In this document: one piece after another, positions 9,308-18,690 of the stretch | How positions within the stretch are numbered: the first letter of the stretch is position 1 | How the letters are laid out: each line of letters starts with the position of its first letter | From: CAYVQZ01 sp964453435 | GTDB taxonomy: Bacteria > Abyssobacteria > SURF-5 | DNA: 64,000 nt | Reading direction: 5' to 3' | Assembly: GCA_964453435.1 (NCBI GenBank) | Contig: CAYVQZ010000007.1 | Coordinates: 1-64,000 of the forward strand | Made by a program: the position numbers and the translations under genes | The notes under the pieces: generated by a model | What the model was told of the DNA's origin: nothing | Database searches by the model: none | The model's input: the letters and a program-made list of their open reading frames with translations, nothing else

Positions 9308-11059
9308 TCAGCCACCTGCGCCGGCAGTTGCAGGAGAGCCTTCCTGTCTTTTTTCGGTGAGTTCGGAATAATGGCCGGCGTCCCCTGCCCTGTTCTGCCT
9401 TCTCCAAACGGTCTCATACACGACCATCGTGTCCCCTCCGCACACCACGTTCCTGTCGAGAGTGACGCTGAACACAGGCATCAGCTCCTCGCGCTCGGGC
9501 AGGCCCGGAAACCAGTCGGGGAATATGACGACATAGTCGGGTTTTCTCTCCACAACAAATTCGAAAATGCCTCCCGGCCTTTCATGATACGGGAGCACTG
9601 TTGGTGTGACCAGTCCGACGAGGTCCACAATCGTTCGCCTCGAGAAATAAGCAATCGCGCCAATATCGTTCACGGCAAGCACCGACTCCGGACTCGTATG
9701 TTCTTGTATCCATCGCCCGATTCGGACTTGCATCGTATTGATATTCTGCACTCCTTGCGCGTAGAATTTGGAGTTTTCATACTGTTCAACCACAAGCGAA
9801 CTACATATTAGAAAAACAATCCCCCAGAAGACCGACCGACCGACCTTGCCGGCTCTGTCCTCGAACGTCCAGAAATGAGCGAGCGACGATTTGAAGAGCC
9901 AAATTGCAGAGTGGCACCCGACCACTCCCATGACCACATAGATGGGCAAAAGGTTTCCCATATATCTCACAATCCAGATGAGCGCCGTTCTCGAAGGCGA
10001 CAGGATGGCGACAAAGACAGGGTACAGAAAGAAGGTGACGAAAATTATCAATGCCTTCTTTCCCTTCGTTTTTTCGAAAGCTCGAACAACAATCGCCCCG
10101 GCTCCGAGGAACGACAGCCAATAGAGGAGAAGGCTCTGTCCGGAACAAAGTTCGAGGAGTTCGGAAAGATACATGCGGGGGTATAAGAAAAATGTTCTTC
10201 CCAGTTCCTCCGGGTCTCGTTGCGAAATCGCTTCCAGGAGGCCGCCTCCCCGTTTCGCAGCGAACGTGTTCGGAAAGATACTTCCGCTCGCCGAATAGTT
10301 CAGCATGAAATAGGGGGTGAGCAAAGCACAAAAGAGCAACAGATGAATTATGGCGCTCCTGCCAAGCTGAGAGAAATCCTTCCGCCTCTCGATGCTATCC
10401 GTCCAGAAAGTATCGAACAGCGCAAAAAACACCAGCATCATCGACTCGGGCCGAGCGAGCGAAGCCAGCGCGAACACCACCGTGCTCAAATACCGCCTTG
10501 GACCGGGGTCTTGCCGGTGTCGAAGGTGAAGGTGTATCCCGAGCAGCGTGAGAAAAACCGACAGCGCCACCTCCATGCCGGAGAGCGCGCCCCACATGAG
10601 CGGCGGGAACATGGCCAGGACGACGCCGCCCAGAAAAGCGAAGCGTTCCTCGCCCAGAATAAAAAAGATAATCTCGCAGACAAGAATACAGCTCAGGAAG
10701 TAAAGGATGAGGCTTATCAGCTTTGCCGCAATGACGGGATTTATTTTCAGCAGATGCGGGAGGGCAAGGGTGAACGTCCATAATGGCGCGGTCGAACCGG
10801 AGGCCGGCACGCCGGGATTATAGGACATGCCGTTTCCCTCAGCGATATTCCGGGCGAACTGGCAGTGAATCCATGCGTCGTCAACCGGAAACCCAAACTC
10901 GCCGGCGACCTTCGACTCGCGATATAGATGAAGGCCCGCGAAAATCAGAAGAGCCACGATTACGGAGAGGAGGAAGACTTTCCTGTGCGCCGGAGGATTC
11001 ACGATATTTCGGAACACGCGGTTTCCGCCTTTCGACGGATGGATAACCAATACAGGCAT
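9308..11059 (-). CDS. Multi-pass membrane protein, probable GT-C glycosyltransferase
   Basis: About 583 residues with roughly ten to twelve hydrophobic helices and a final soluble domain. The first periplasmic loop has FPVDDAWIHCQFARN followed by GNGMSYNPG, matching the acidic DD motif and G-x-G-x-x-YNPG of GT-C/PMT-like glycosyltransferases and related uncharacterised integral membrane proteins. The later EHTSPESVLAVNDIGAIAYF is also typical of this group. It likely transfers a lipid-linked sugar outside the membrane. ATG at 11059 has GGGAAG upstream. A GTG at 11002 overlapping the upstream stop is an equally tidy alternative. Confidence 0.65.
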   Translation of the reverse strand: MPVLVIHPSKGGNRVFRNIVNPPAHRKVFLLSVIVALLIFAGLHLYRESKVAGEFGFPVDDAWIHCQFARNIAEGNGMSYNPGVPASGSTAPLWTFTLALPHLLKINPVIAAKLISLILYFLSCILVCEIIFFILGEERFAFLGGVVLAMFPPLMWGALSGMEVALSVFLTLLGIHLHLRHRQDPGPRRYLSTVVFALASLARPESMMLVFFALFDTFWTDSIERRKDFSQLGRSAIIHLLLFCALLTPYFMLNYSASGSIFPNTFAAKRGGGLLEAISQRDPEELGRTFFLYPRMYLSELLELCSGQSLLLYWLSFLGAGAIVVRAFEKTKGKKALIIFVTFFLYPVFVAILSPSRTALIWIVRYMGNLLPIYVVMGVVGCHSAIWLFKSSLAHFWTFEDRAGKVGRSVFWGIVFLICSSLVVEQYENSKFYAQGVQNINTMQVRIGRWIQEHTSPESVLAVNDIGAIAYFSRRTIVDLVGLVTPTVLPYHERPGGIFEFVVERKPDYVVIFPDWFPGLPEREELMPVFSVTLDRNVVCGGDTMVVYETVWRRQNRAGDAGHYSELTEKRQEGSPATAGAGG

Positions 11060-11556
11060 GCGCTTCCCGTTATTGACACATAAAGGCAGAGGCCAACCAG
11101 GATAAGATGGTCGAGCGACCGCACAACGAGGGTGTAATACTTCGCGAGAACCGCCTTCTGCCCCGCCGGGAAAAAGGGGCTGGTCTTTTGGACGATGACG
11201 AACAGTTTCGAAATCCGGTCGACGAGGTCGGGCCCGCTGAACACCGGGATATCGATGGCCGACGTGGAACTCCCGACGCAACAAGCCGACACCAGAACCA
11301 AAAGCCAGCCGGCCGCAACCGGCAGCGGCGGTTTCGCGCTCGTGCAGGCAGGCCCCATGATTCGGCCTTGCGGATAAATGTCCCGTCGTCCGACGAGCAC
11401 ATAGGCGGAGACCGCTCCGAGGATTACCGCAGCCCTCATAAGATCGTTGCCGACAAGCGCGAGCAGCACGGCGCCGAGACCCGCCGCCAACCCGTATCTC
11501 AGAAGAGTGCGGTCCGCCTCATGCCGTTCGGAACCGGAAAAGTAAGGAGGCTTCAT
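10999..11556 (-). CDS. Small hypothetical membrane protein
   Basis: 185 residues with helices at about 20-50 (two), 78-95 and 150-168. I do not recognise a family. It has no signal peptide and no conserved catalytic motif. It lies immediately upstream of the glycosyltransferase-like gene and its TGA overlaps a GTG start of that gene, so the two are probably co-transcribed and perhaps coupled in translation. No clear ribosome site precedes the ATG at 11556. Real gene status is supported by the membrane topology and tight packing only. Confidence 0.55.
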   Translation of the reverse strand: MKPPYFSGSERHEADRTLLRYGLAAGLGAVLLALVGNDLMRAAVILGAVSAYVLVGRRDIYPQGRIMGPACTSAKPPLPVAAGWLLVLVSACCVGSSTSAIDIPVFSGPDLVDRISKLFVIVQKTSPFFPAGQKAVLAKYYTLVVRSLDHLILVGLCLYVSITGSACLYWLSIRRKAETACSEIS

Positions 11557-12069
11557 CGTGTTCGTTTGTCATCGGCCATGATGGAAACAAGGGCGCAGCA
11601 AACTGCGCTCACGGATGTTTTCACGTTCCGCGCCGGGCGGCGGGTGGCGATTTTCGATTTCCGCGGCGCGCTGTTGCGCACTGTGAGTGTGTCTCGCGGT
11701 TGGTAATCCGTGCCTCAGGGACAGCCCGCCAATCTATCCGGCCAAAGGCGGGACCCAAAATACGGGCGATTCCGCAATTGGGTGCACCGAGTATGTCCGA
11801 TAATTCACTGATGGTCGCTCCGGAGACAGTGAAACTATCCGATAATTGCCTGCGAAGGGGACTGTCCCAAGAATTACGGACGCGAAGTCCCGCGCCTCGC
11901 GGGATAGATTCGGGACTGTCCCCTGGCCGAACGACCACGTATCGAATTATCGGACGGACTCACGGTCCCTACTCTACGAATCCCCAGAAAACCGGGAATG
12001 CCGTAAATGGTGAGATTCCCCTGCGCTCACGTTTTCAGTCGAATGCGCAATTATCAGACAGATACACAA
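11557..12069. repeat. Cluster of dispersed intergenic repeats
   Basis: More than 500 bases without a gene but dense in repeat units. 11690-11725 carries the 'ttggtaatccgtgcctcagg' element. 11789-11850 holds two copies of TCCGATAATT around a GGAGACAGT. 11859-11924 is the element bounded by two GGGACTGTCCC copies with an internal palindrome TCCCGCGCCTCGCGGGA. 11944-12060 has ATTATCGGACGG and ATTATCAGACAG. Near-identical copies of the 11859 unit occur at 58741-58806 and, more diverged, at 55769-55824 and 46971-47040. Confidence 0.75.
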
Positions 12070-13392
12070 TCAGCCCATCAGATGTTTTGCGAGACGTTTC
12101 CCGAATCCGATGCACGTGAGAACCGGCGGCAGTCCCCATGGCTCCGGAATCACGCTTGTATCGCACACGTAGAGATTTTCGAACTTCGTTTTCAAGTTCT
12201 CGTCAACCACATGTCCGATTCGCGCCGTTCCACCCGGATGCGCGCCACGGTCGATTGAACAGAATATGTCGGACACCTCGCAGCCCGCATTTTCCAGTAC
12301 TTTTTCGGCGATGCTGGTTCCCTTGTCAAGCTTGAGGCGGTCGGCGTGTGTCAACGGCTTCGAGAACGAGCCGTCGAGGTTGATGCGGCCGCCCATGTCG
12401 TCCTTGATCTTGACCATGATTCCGAGAACGGATTTGTAGTGCCTCCATTTCGGAAGGGCGCGCAGGCTGCGGAGGCCGACCGACGGCCCGAAAAGTAACA
12501 GCGGTTCGACGATTGGAGAGAGAATGAAGCCGTCTTCGTCATGGTGTTCGTATGTGCCCACCGACATTTGCGGCGCGGAGGCGTTACCGATTGCTTTGTC
12601 TCGCGGGACGCCGTATATCATTCGGAGCGGGTCGCAGAAAAAGCCCTCGCCGGCTTCCGGTATCCCGGAGCGCTGCAGTATTACCGGCGTGCCCATTCCG
12701 CCCGCCGCAACGATTACCCATTCGGCCCGAATTTCCACCAGCGCTTTCGATTTGTTGAACCCGCGCACGCCGACAGCGCGGCCGTCTTCGGTTATGACTT
12801 CGCGGATTCTTGCTCCGTTCAGCAGCGTGGCCCCCATCTTGAGCGCCTTTGACACATAGTCGGCGGCCGTCCACTTCGCACCTTTGGAGCATCCGAGTAT
12901 GCAGTCGGAACAGCCCGGCTCGCATTTTTCGGGGTCGATGAACTTCTTGAAGGGTTCCCAGTCGTACCCGAGCTCGTTTGCCGAGTTCATCAAGCGAAGA
13001 TTCGCCGAACCGAGGAGCTCATCGGGCAATGTGCCGAGTTTGAGTTCTTCCTCCGTTTCGTTCACCTCGTAGGTCAGGTCGATTCCGTACTTCTCCTTCA
13101 ACCATGCCGGAGGTCTGCAGGCGGTGGCGGTGAAGACAAGCGTCGAGCCGCCCGTCGCAAGCGCGCGCACCACATTGAGGCCTTCTTCGGAATACACGAG
13201 CCCGGCGCGGTCGATGTATTTCAGAATTGAGAGGTGTGTGCCGACTCGTTGCGGGTGCCGGCCTCCCTCCACGAACACCACCCGTTTACCCGCTTTTGCA
13301 AGTTCATGTCCGACAGTCGCGCCGCCGGGTCCCGTCCCGACGACCACGGCATCGGCCTCGAGCCGGATTGCTTGATCAGTTGCCGGATTCAT
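12070..13392 (-). CDS. GMC-family FAD-dependent oxidoreductase
   Basis: 440 residues. The N-terminal FAD-binding Rossmann motif is AVVVGTGPGGATVGHELAKA (about residues 14-33). The C-terminal GMC motif is HPGGTARIG (about residue 380 onward), followed by LYVCDTSVIPEPWGLPPVLT. It probably oxidises an alcohol or sterol-like CH-OH group to a carbonyl. A cysteine-rich insert (CEPGCSDCILGCSKGAKWTA, about residues 155-175) is typical of the bacterial GMC branch that includes cholesterol-oxidase-like and cys-rich enzymes. ATG at 13392 is chosen because GAGAGGAG precedes it and the Rossmann motif follows promptly. The longer reading adds 37 residues without similarity. Confidence 0.85.
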   Translation of the reverse strand: MNPATDQAIRLEADAVVVGTGPGGATVGHELAKAGKRVVFVEGGRHPQRVGTHLSILKYIDRAGLVYSEEGLNVVRALATGGSTLVFTATACRPPAWLKEKYGIDLTYEVNETEEELKLGTLPDELLGSANLRLMNSANELGYDWEPFKKFIDPEKCEPGCSDCILGCSKGAKWTAADYVSKALKMGATLLNGARIREVITEDGRAVGVRGFNKSKALVEIRAEWVIVAAGGMGTPVILQRSGIPEAGEGFFCDPLRMIYGVPRDKAIGNASAPQMSVGTYEHHDEDGFILSPIVEPLLLFGPSVGLRSLRALPKWRHYKSVLGIMVKIKDDMGGRINLDGSFSKPLTHADRLKLDKGTSIAEKVLENAGCEVSDIFCSIDRGAHPGGTARIGHVVDENLKTKFENLYVCDTSVIPEPWGLPPVLTCIGFGKRLAKHLMG

Positions 13393-13473
13393 GGGTTTCT
13401 CCTCTCTCGACATCTTCTGAAGAATGTCGGAACGCTTTCGACCGGAAACGAGGTCAAATCCGCTTCGGACCTC

Positions 13474-13503
13474 ATTATATACTCCTGCTGAAACAGGATG
13501 CAA
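13474..13503 (-). promoter_or_regulatory. Sigma70-type promoter for the GMC oxidoreductase
   Basis: On the minus strand TTGCAT (13503-13498), an 18-base spacer and a perfect TATAAT (13479-13474), about 80 bases before the chosen ATG at 13392. This supports the shorter start, because the longer ORF would begin upstream of the transcript. Confidence 0.6.
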
Positions 13504-13535
13504 ACCAAAACGCGGCGTGCCGGCCCGACCGCAAA

Positions 13536-15056
13536 TCAGAACCCGGCGAGTCGATGGAAATTCTGTTTGTTTGAGGGATAGAGCTGCCGGTAGACGAAGT
13601 AGAGGCTATCGTATATCTCGACATTGCCGGCATGGGGGTCTGTCTGACCGGCCCGCTTCACTGTCGCGTTCACCGCTTCCGCGCAGTCTTTGAAGACGCG
13701 GCTGCCGACCGCCGCCAGCAGGGCCGCGCCGAACGGGGCCGCGTCTGCGACCGTCAGGGTGGAAACGGGACGCCCGAAGACATCGGCTTGGATTTGTCGC
13801 CAGAGCCTGCTTTTCGCGCCGCCGCCCACGAGGATTATTTCGGTGATATCTACATTGAGAGAGCGGACCAGCTCGAGGCTGTCGCGCAGACCGAACGCGA
13901 CACCTTCCATTATCGCTCGCATCATATGCGCCTTTGTATGTCGGAGATTGAGCCCGCAGAACATCCCGCGCGCGTCGGAGTCGGCATGCGGCGTGCGTTC
14001 TCCGCTCAGATAAGGAAGAAAGACCAATCCTTCGGAGCCCGGCCTGACCCCCTCAGCCATTCCCGAAAGAAGGTCATACGTGTCCGTGCCCTGTTTCCGG
14101 GCTTGGGCCGCCTCCGCCTGGCAGCATGTCTCGGCGAACCACTTCAGCGAGAGTCCCGCGGTGAGCATGACTCCCATCAGGTACCATCGGTCCGGCGCGG
14201 CGTGATTCATGCAGTGGAGCCGCATGTGTTCGTCGACCCGGCAGCTTGAAAGGGCGGCCAACACGACGCCGGAGGAACCGATGCTCGATTGGACAATGCC
14301 CTCGTCGATGATGCCGGTTCCGACGGCGGCGCATGCGTTATCCGCGCCTCCCGCAACCACCGGAGTCCCCTCCTTGAGGCCGGTAATACCGGCGGCCTCT
14401 CTTGTGATTGCGCCTGCGACCTCGTGAGAACGGAGCACGGGGGGAAGAATCGTGGGGTCGATGTCGAGCGCGGAGAGAAGCTTCTCCGACCACCTTCCAG
14501 CGCCGACATTGAATAGGACCGTGCCGGCGGCATCGGACACGTCGGTCGCGAGCTTTCCGGTCAGCTTGTAGCGGACGTAATCTTTGGCTATCAGGAGGTG
14601 TCTCAGTTTGCGGAAGTTCTCGGGCTCGTTGTCGCGCAGCCAGAGAATCTTCGGGGCGGTGAAGCCCTCGAGCGCCGGATTGCATGCTTCGTCGCGAAGA
14701 AGTTCGAGGCCGACCCGCTCATCAATCGCCCGACACTGAGAGGTCGTCCGGACGTCGCACCAGAGAATCGCGGGCCTGATTACCTTTTTGTCGGCATCCA
14801 GAAAAACCGACGTGTGCATTTGGCCGGAAAACCCGACCGCTGCGATTTCATCCGCGCTCACGCCCCGCTCGAGCAATGTCCCTATCGCCGAGCGGAAGGC
14901 GTTCCACCAATCGTCGGGGTTCTGTTCCGCCCACTTCGGATACGGTGAGGCAATCTCATAGCCGACGAAGCTTTCGGCCAGTATCGAGCCGTCGGGCGCC
15001 ACCGCAAGCGCCTTGATTCCCGTTGTCCCCACATCGACCCCGAGCAAGGTTGGCAT
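13536..15056 (-). CDS. xylB: Xylulokinase (FGGY carbohydrate kinase)
   Basis: 506 residues, the usual length for xylulokinase, which phosphorylates D-xylulose at O5 with ATP. Seen: N-terminal phosphate-1 motif GVDVGTTGIKA, substrate-binding FSGQMHTSVFLD, catalytic-Asp region VVAGGADNACAAVGTG (about residue 235-250), and the C-terminal adenosine motif ILVGGGAKSRLWRQIQADVFG with APFGAALLA. QMH is characteristic of XylB rather than glycerol kinase. No xylose isomerase is nearby. The gene follows the AMP ligase in the same direction across a 302-base repeat-containing gap, so it may be separately expressed. Confidence 0.9.
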   Translation of the reverse strand: MPTLLGVDVGTTGIKALAVAPDGSILAESFVGYEIASPYPKWAEQNPDDWWNAFRSAIGTLLERGVSADEIAAVGFSGQMHTSVFLDADKKVIRPAILWCDVRTTSQCRAIDERVGLELLRDEACNPALEGFTAPKILWLRDNEPENFRKLRHLLIAKDYVRYKLTGKLATDVSDAAGTVLFNVGAGRWSEKLLSALDIDPTILPPVLRSHEVAGAITREAAGITGLKEGTPVVAGGADNACAAVGTGIIDEGIVQSSIGSSGVVLAALSSCRVDEHMRLHCMNHAAPDRWYLMGVMLTAGLSLKWFAETCCQAEAAQARKQGTDTYDLLSGMAEGVRPGSEGLVFLPYLSGERTPHADSDARGMFCGLNLRHTKAHMMRAIMEGVAFGLRDSLELVRSLNVDITEIILVGGGAKSRLWRQIQADVFGRPVSTLTVADAAPFGAALLAAVGSRVFKDCAEAVNATVKRAGQTDPHAGNVEIYDSLYFVYRQLYPSNKQNFHRLAGF

Positions 15057-15358
15057 TTTATCAAATTTCCTTTCCGGTCCTTATTGCGGAAGCCCTCCGA
15101 AAACATATGACAAGGAATCAACTTGTCGTGCGTGGCTGGTGAAAGTGTTTCCCGGCTGGTGATGCGGCTTATTGGGGACACCATGCGGCATGGTGTCCCC
15201 AATAGGCCGGGCCGAGAGCGTCGCTCGTGGGGCATTTATACAAGCTGTATTTTTTGCGATTCCTTTGCTCCAGCCGTGAGGCAGACTCACAGCCCCTATA
15301 TGCCGGCAGCGAATGAACAATAGGCCAGATAAGGAAGCCGTGAAGGCGAGGAAACGGC
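15057..15358. other. Intergenic gap carrying a palindromic repeat
   Basis: Apart from the 17-bp perfect palindrome at 15170-15204 (listed separately) and its downstream GCCGAGAGCGTCG tag, I see no gene or promoter here. Confidence 0.5.
15170..15204. repeat. Perfect 17-bp inverted repeat, family A hairpin
   Basis: Left arm 15170-15186 (TATTGGGGACACCATGC), one-base spacer, right arm 15188-15204, fully complementary. Related, less perfect copies lie at 25238-25278 and 35334-35372. The flank GCCGAGAGCGTCG (about 15211-15223) is shared with the 35334 copy. It is a REP/MITE-like mobile palindrome rather than a terminator, because no T-run follows and copies occur in convergent, tandem and divergent gaps. 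Confidence 0.85.
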
Positions 15359-17053
15359 TTATCGGATTGCCTTTTTGTCCACCTTGCCGACGGATGTCAG
15401 CGGCAGGGTATCCACAAACTGAATGGTCTTGGGCCTCTTGTAGGGAGCCATGTTTTCCCGGCAGAACTCCATTATCTCCTTTTCCAGTTCGGCGTGGTCC
15501 TTGTCTTTGAACTCCGGCCTGAGCTGGATCATGGCCTTGACAATCTCGCTGCCGGGCCGGTCGGGATTCGGTATGCCGACGACGGCACAGAATCCCACCG
15601 CCGGATGGTCATAGAGGGTATCCTCGACCTCGAGGGAGAATACTTTGTACCCGCCGACGTTGAGCATGTCCTTGGAGCGGTCGACAATGTAGAAGAAACC
15701 ATCTTCATCCATCCGGGCGACATCCCCCGTGTAGAGCCACCTTTCCCCGTTGAAATCCCGCAACGCATATGCTGTTTCCTCGGGTTTGTTGTAATATCCT
15801 TTCATCACCTGAGGCCCGCGCGCAATGATTTCGCCCTCCGCTCCGACCGGTACCTCCGTCGTTCCGCTGTCGAGGTCGACGAGCTTCAGTATTGTGCTCT
15901 GGAGCGGCAGCCCAACACTTCCGATCTTCTTTTTCTTTTTGTAAGGGTTACTGGTCAGCAGAGGACTGGCCTCGGTCATTCCGTAGACTTCGATGACCTT
16001 TCCTTCACCGACAACCGCCTCGAGGGCTCTCAAGGATTCCACCGGAAACGGGGCCGCCCCCGAAAGGCAGCACTGGAGGGGCGCAAAATCGAGCGTCTTG
16101 AATTTCGGGTCGTTGAGGAGCATGAGGTAAAGCGAGGGCACATGTCCCATCCGGGTCGGTCGATACTTTTCGAACTCATTGCAGATGTGGCGCGTGTTTC
16201 TGGGATCGGGAATGAGAATCTGGGTGTTGCCGAGCGCCATTGCGCTCAGGCCTATGAACAGGCCGGCCATGTGGAAGAGCGGGAACCCGGAGATGTAGAC
16301 CTCATCGCCGCGACCGAAATCGATCCACTGTTTGCTTTGCAGCAAATTGCTGAGGATGTTCCGTTGCGTCAACTCCGTGCCCTTCGGCATTCCGGTCGTT
16401 CCGCCCGTGTACTGGATGAGGCAGGTATCCCCCCACCTTATCGTGACGTTGGACTGCTTCGGCGCATACTTGCTCAGCAGTTGTCCGAAGGAGAGAACGG
16501 TCTTGTTGGGGAGGTCTGACACCTTCCCGCTCGGGATTTTCTTCAACAGTTTTCCCAGAGCGCGTTTCGGCCACGGCAGAAAATCGCCGATGTTGGCGGT
16601 GACAACGTGGGTGAGGCCGGCAACCTTGTTATGAATTTTGAGGAATCGCTGCTCGAAGATGGCATCGAGTGTGACGAGCGCGCGCGCGCGGGAATCATTG
16701 AGCTGGTAGACCATCTCCTTCGGCGTCAGCAAAGGAGAGACGCCGGTGGCCGCGCAGCCGGCGCGAAGTGTTCCGGCGAGCGCAATCAGGTATTGCGGAA
16801 TGTTCGGCATGTTGATAGCGACGACATCGCCGGGGTTGCATCCGATTTCGCTCAGGAACGTCGCGAACCGGCGTGAATCCGCGTCCAACTCCGCAAAGGT
16901 TCTGGTAACGCCCAGATAATGATAGGCGGCGGAACTTGAGAAATCCGAGAGGCTCTCTTCGAGGAAGCTCGTGTACGTGGAGTCGGGTATGACCAGGTCG
17001 GGCTCCACCCACTCATCATAGGATTTCAGCCACGGTCTTTCATCGTACGTCAT
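15359..17053 (-). CDS. AMP-dependent acyl-CoA synthetase/ligase (long-chain type)
   Basis: 564 residues of the ANL superfamily. The P-loop-like motif A8 is YTGGTTGMPKGTELT (about residues 211-225). Motif VYGMTEASPL and the GDVARMDEDGFFYIVDRSKDM segment follow, and the catalytic lysine lies in the C-terminal SVGKVDKKAIR. The reaction is fatty acid + ATP + CoA to acyl-CoA, AMP and PPi. Its length and overall form resemble FadD-like ligases. It feeds the acyl-CoA enzymes elsewhere in the window (crotonase, MaoC pair, acyl-CoA dehydrogenase). ATG at 17053. The chain-length preference cannot be judged by eye. Confidence 0.9.
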   Translation of the reverse strand: MTYDERPWLKSYDEWVEPDLVIPDSTYTSFLEESLSDFSSSAAYHYLGVTRTFAELDADSRRFATFLSEIGCNPGDVVAINMPNIPQYLIALAGTLRAGCAATGVSPLLTPKEMVYQLNDSRARALVTLDAIFEQRFLKIHNKVAGLTHVVTANIGDFLPWPKRALGKLLKKIPSGKVSDLPNKTVLSFGQLLSKYAPKQSNVTIRWGDTCLIQYTGGTTGMPKGTELTQRNILSNLLQSKQWIDFGRGDEVYISGFPLFHMAGLFIGLSAMALGNTQILIPDPRNTRHICNEFEKYRPTRMGHVPSLYLMLLNDPKFKTLDFAPLQCCLSGAAPFPVESLRALEAVVGEGKVIEVYGMTEASPLLTSNPYKKKKKIGSVGLPLQSTILKLVDLDSGTTEVPVGAEGEIIARGPQVMKGYYNKPEETAYALRDFNGERWLYTGDVARMDEDGFFYIVDRSKDMLNVGGYKVFSLEVEDTLYDHPAVGFCAVVGIPNPDRPGSEIVKAMIQLRPEFKDKDHAELEKEIMEFCRENMAPYKRPKTIQFVDTLPLTSVGKVDKKAIR

Positions 17054-17154
17054 ATGGTCCCTTCCCTAAGTCGATTGTCGATTCAAACGGGAGAAGCCCG
17101 CCGCCTGATGTCCGGTCTCAATGGCCTGTTGCCGAAAAGGCTATTTCTTCCAGA

Positions 17155-17290
17155 AGACTCCCATACTGTCATTCTGAGGAGCAAAGCGACGAAGAAGCTC
17201 TCTCTTTTTTGGCGCAATCAATCGCGAGATTCTTCGCTCGAGTTTATCCTGAAGGACTCGAAGGGCTCAGAACGACAACCAAAAGCGCCC
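17155..17290. repeat. Boilerplate repeat in the gap before the AMP ligase
   Basis: CTGTCATTCTGAGGAGCAAA, then GCGACGAAGAAGC, and further on TCGCGAGATTCTTCGCTCGA with GAAGGACTCGAAGGGCTCAGA. This is the 'gtcattctgagg...' class of dispersed sequence common in environmental genomes. A shorter echo lies at 54545. No gene is visible. Confidence 0.5.
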
Positions 17291-17331
17291 GGAAAGTTAT
17301 TCCGGCAACACGCCCTCAAGCTGAGCCGGGT

Positions 17332-18444
17332 CTACACGAATTTCGCTTCGTAGGCCCGGCGTTTCTCTTCCGGCCAATGTATGCATGTGGCCGGCTCGCC
17401 CTGCATGACGCTCTGCAGACAAACATCGCACGAATCGCAGTGAACGATGTCGTCTTCCCTCCCTTCTTTCACTTTCCTCGGCCATTCCGGATCGGTCCAC
17501 AATACGCGAGCAAGTCCGAGCAAGTCCGCCTGGTTTTCCTTCAGAATGCGTTCAGCGAGTTCTCCGGTGGCAATGCGTCCCGCGGTGATGACCGGCGCCC
17601 CGATTTCTCTTTTGACGGCCGCCGCCAGGTCGACCATGTATCCGTCCTGTTTCGACTTCTCGACCACATCCGGAAGAAAGAAAGATTCGTACGTGCCGCC
17701 CATAACCGAAATGTAGGCGACGCCGGCCTCCGCGAGTTCGCGAGCAAACCGGCTGGATTCCTCCAGCTTCAATCCGTCTGGCAGCCATTCATCCGCAAGG
17801 AACCGGTACCCCACTGGCAGGTCTCCGACCAGAGCCTTGACCTCATGGAGAACCTCAACGGGAAGCCGACAGCGGTTCTCAAAACTTCCGCCATACTCGT
17901 CGTCACGCTTGTTTGTTCGGGGTGACACGAACTGCGCCAAAAGGTAACCGGTTCCGCCATGGAGTTCCACCATGTCGAAGCCCGCCTTCTTCGCACGGGA
18001 GGCCGCCTGTGCAAAACTTCTTTTTATCGCGCTTATCTGCTCTGTGGTCAGCGGCTTCGGCATTCGGCCAAATGCCTCGACAGCAGAAGGAGCGACAGGC
18101 TCGGGAACTGTTCCCGCGAAACGCCCGGCGTGATTGATTTGGAGACATGCCAGTGCGCCTTCTTGCTTGATGGTCTGCGCAAGCTTCGTCAACCCGGGAA
18201 GGTTGTCGTCGGTGTCGGCGCGAATTGTGCGGTTCGAGCCACTGCCGGTGGGGTGGTCCACCGTTGCGTTTTCCACAACGACGAGCGAGACGCCGCTCTG
18301 CGCCATTAATTGGTAATGCTCGAGCAACAAATCGGTGACTATCCCCCCCTCACCGGCATACCCGAGGTAAAGAGGGGCCATTGTGAGCCGGTTTTTCAAT
18401 TCCAAGCCGTCTACTTCCAGCGGTGAGAAAATGTGTGAATACAT
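17332..18444 (-). CDS. NADH:flavin oxidoreductase (old yellow enzyme family), short Fe-S form
   Basis: 370 residues. The FMN TIM barrel is shown by LKNRLTMAPLYLGYA (about 16-30), the substrate/flavin residues QINHAGRFAG (about 98-107) and MVELHGGTGYLLAQFVSP (about 152-169). The C-terminus keeps the [4Fe-4S] pattern CDSCDVCLQSVMQ...TC found in 2,4-dienoyl-CoA reductase-like enzymes, but the usual C-terminal FAD/NAD(P) domain (about 300 residues) is absent. It may rely on a separate electron donor. ATG at 18444 sits behind AAGGAGACCGAG. The longer reading adds 24 unrelated residues. Confidence 0.85.
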   Translation of the reverse strand: MYSHIFSPLEVDGLELKNRLTMAPLYLGYAGEGGIVTDLLLEHYQLMAQSGVSLVVVENATVDHPTGSGSNRTIRADTDDNLPGLTKLAQTIKQEGALACLQINHAGRFAGTVPEPVAPSAVEAFGRMPKPLTTEQISAIKRSFAQAASRAKKAGFDMVELHGGTGYLLAQFVSPRTNKRDDEYGGSFENRCRLPVEVLHEVKALVGDLPVGYRFLADEWLPDGLKLEESSRFARELAEAGVAYISVMGGTYESFFLPDVVEKSKQDGYMVDLAAAVKREIGAPVITAGRIATGELAERILKENQADLLGLARVLWTDPEWPRKVKEGREDDIVHCDSCDVCLQSVMQGEPATCIHWPEEKRRAYEAKFV

Positions 18445-18525
18445 CTCGGTCTCCTTTCTGGGGAACGGACCGAAACCGGAAAAACAGGAGTTTGCAGGCC
18501 CTGTTCGTGTGACCACGCACTCGCG

Positions 18526-18555
18526 AAAATATCACCTTCTTGTCAAATATGTCAA
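18526..18555 (-). promoter_or_regulatory. Candidate promoter for the flavin oxidoreductase
   Basis: Minus-strand TTGACA (18555-18550), 18-base spacer, TATTTT (18531-18526), about 80 bases before the ATG. A second TTGACA lies 9 bases downstream at 18546-18541. Confidence 0.45.
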
Positions 18556-18620
18556 GCGTCGATGGGCAACGCGCAGCGGTGGAAATGCGTTCGTCGCTCC
18601 CGGCATAACCGATTGATTTT

Positions 18621-18648
18621 TTGCCAGAGTGTGGCGCTATGATAGAAT
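18621..18648 (+). promoter_or_regulatory. Candidate sigma70 promoter for the two-component operon
   Basis: TTGCCA (18621-18626), 16-base spacer, TAGAAT (18643-18648), 43 bases before the GTG start of the histidine kinase. Confidence 0.5.
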
Positions 18649-18690
18649 ATTGTCGCGGCATATGGGGATACCACCGGCAAGGGGTGCGTT

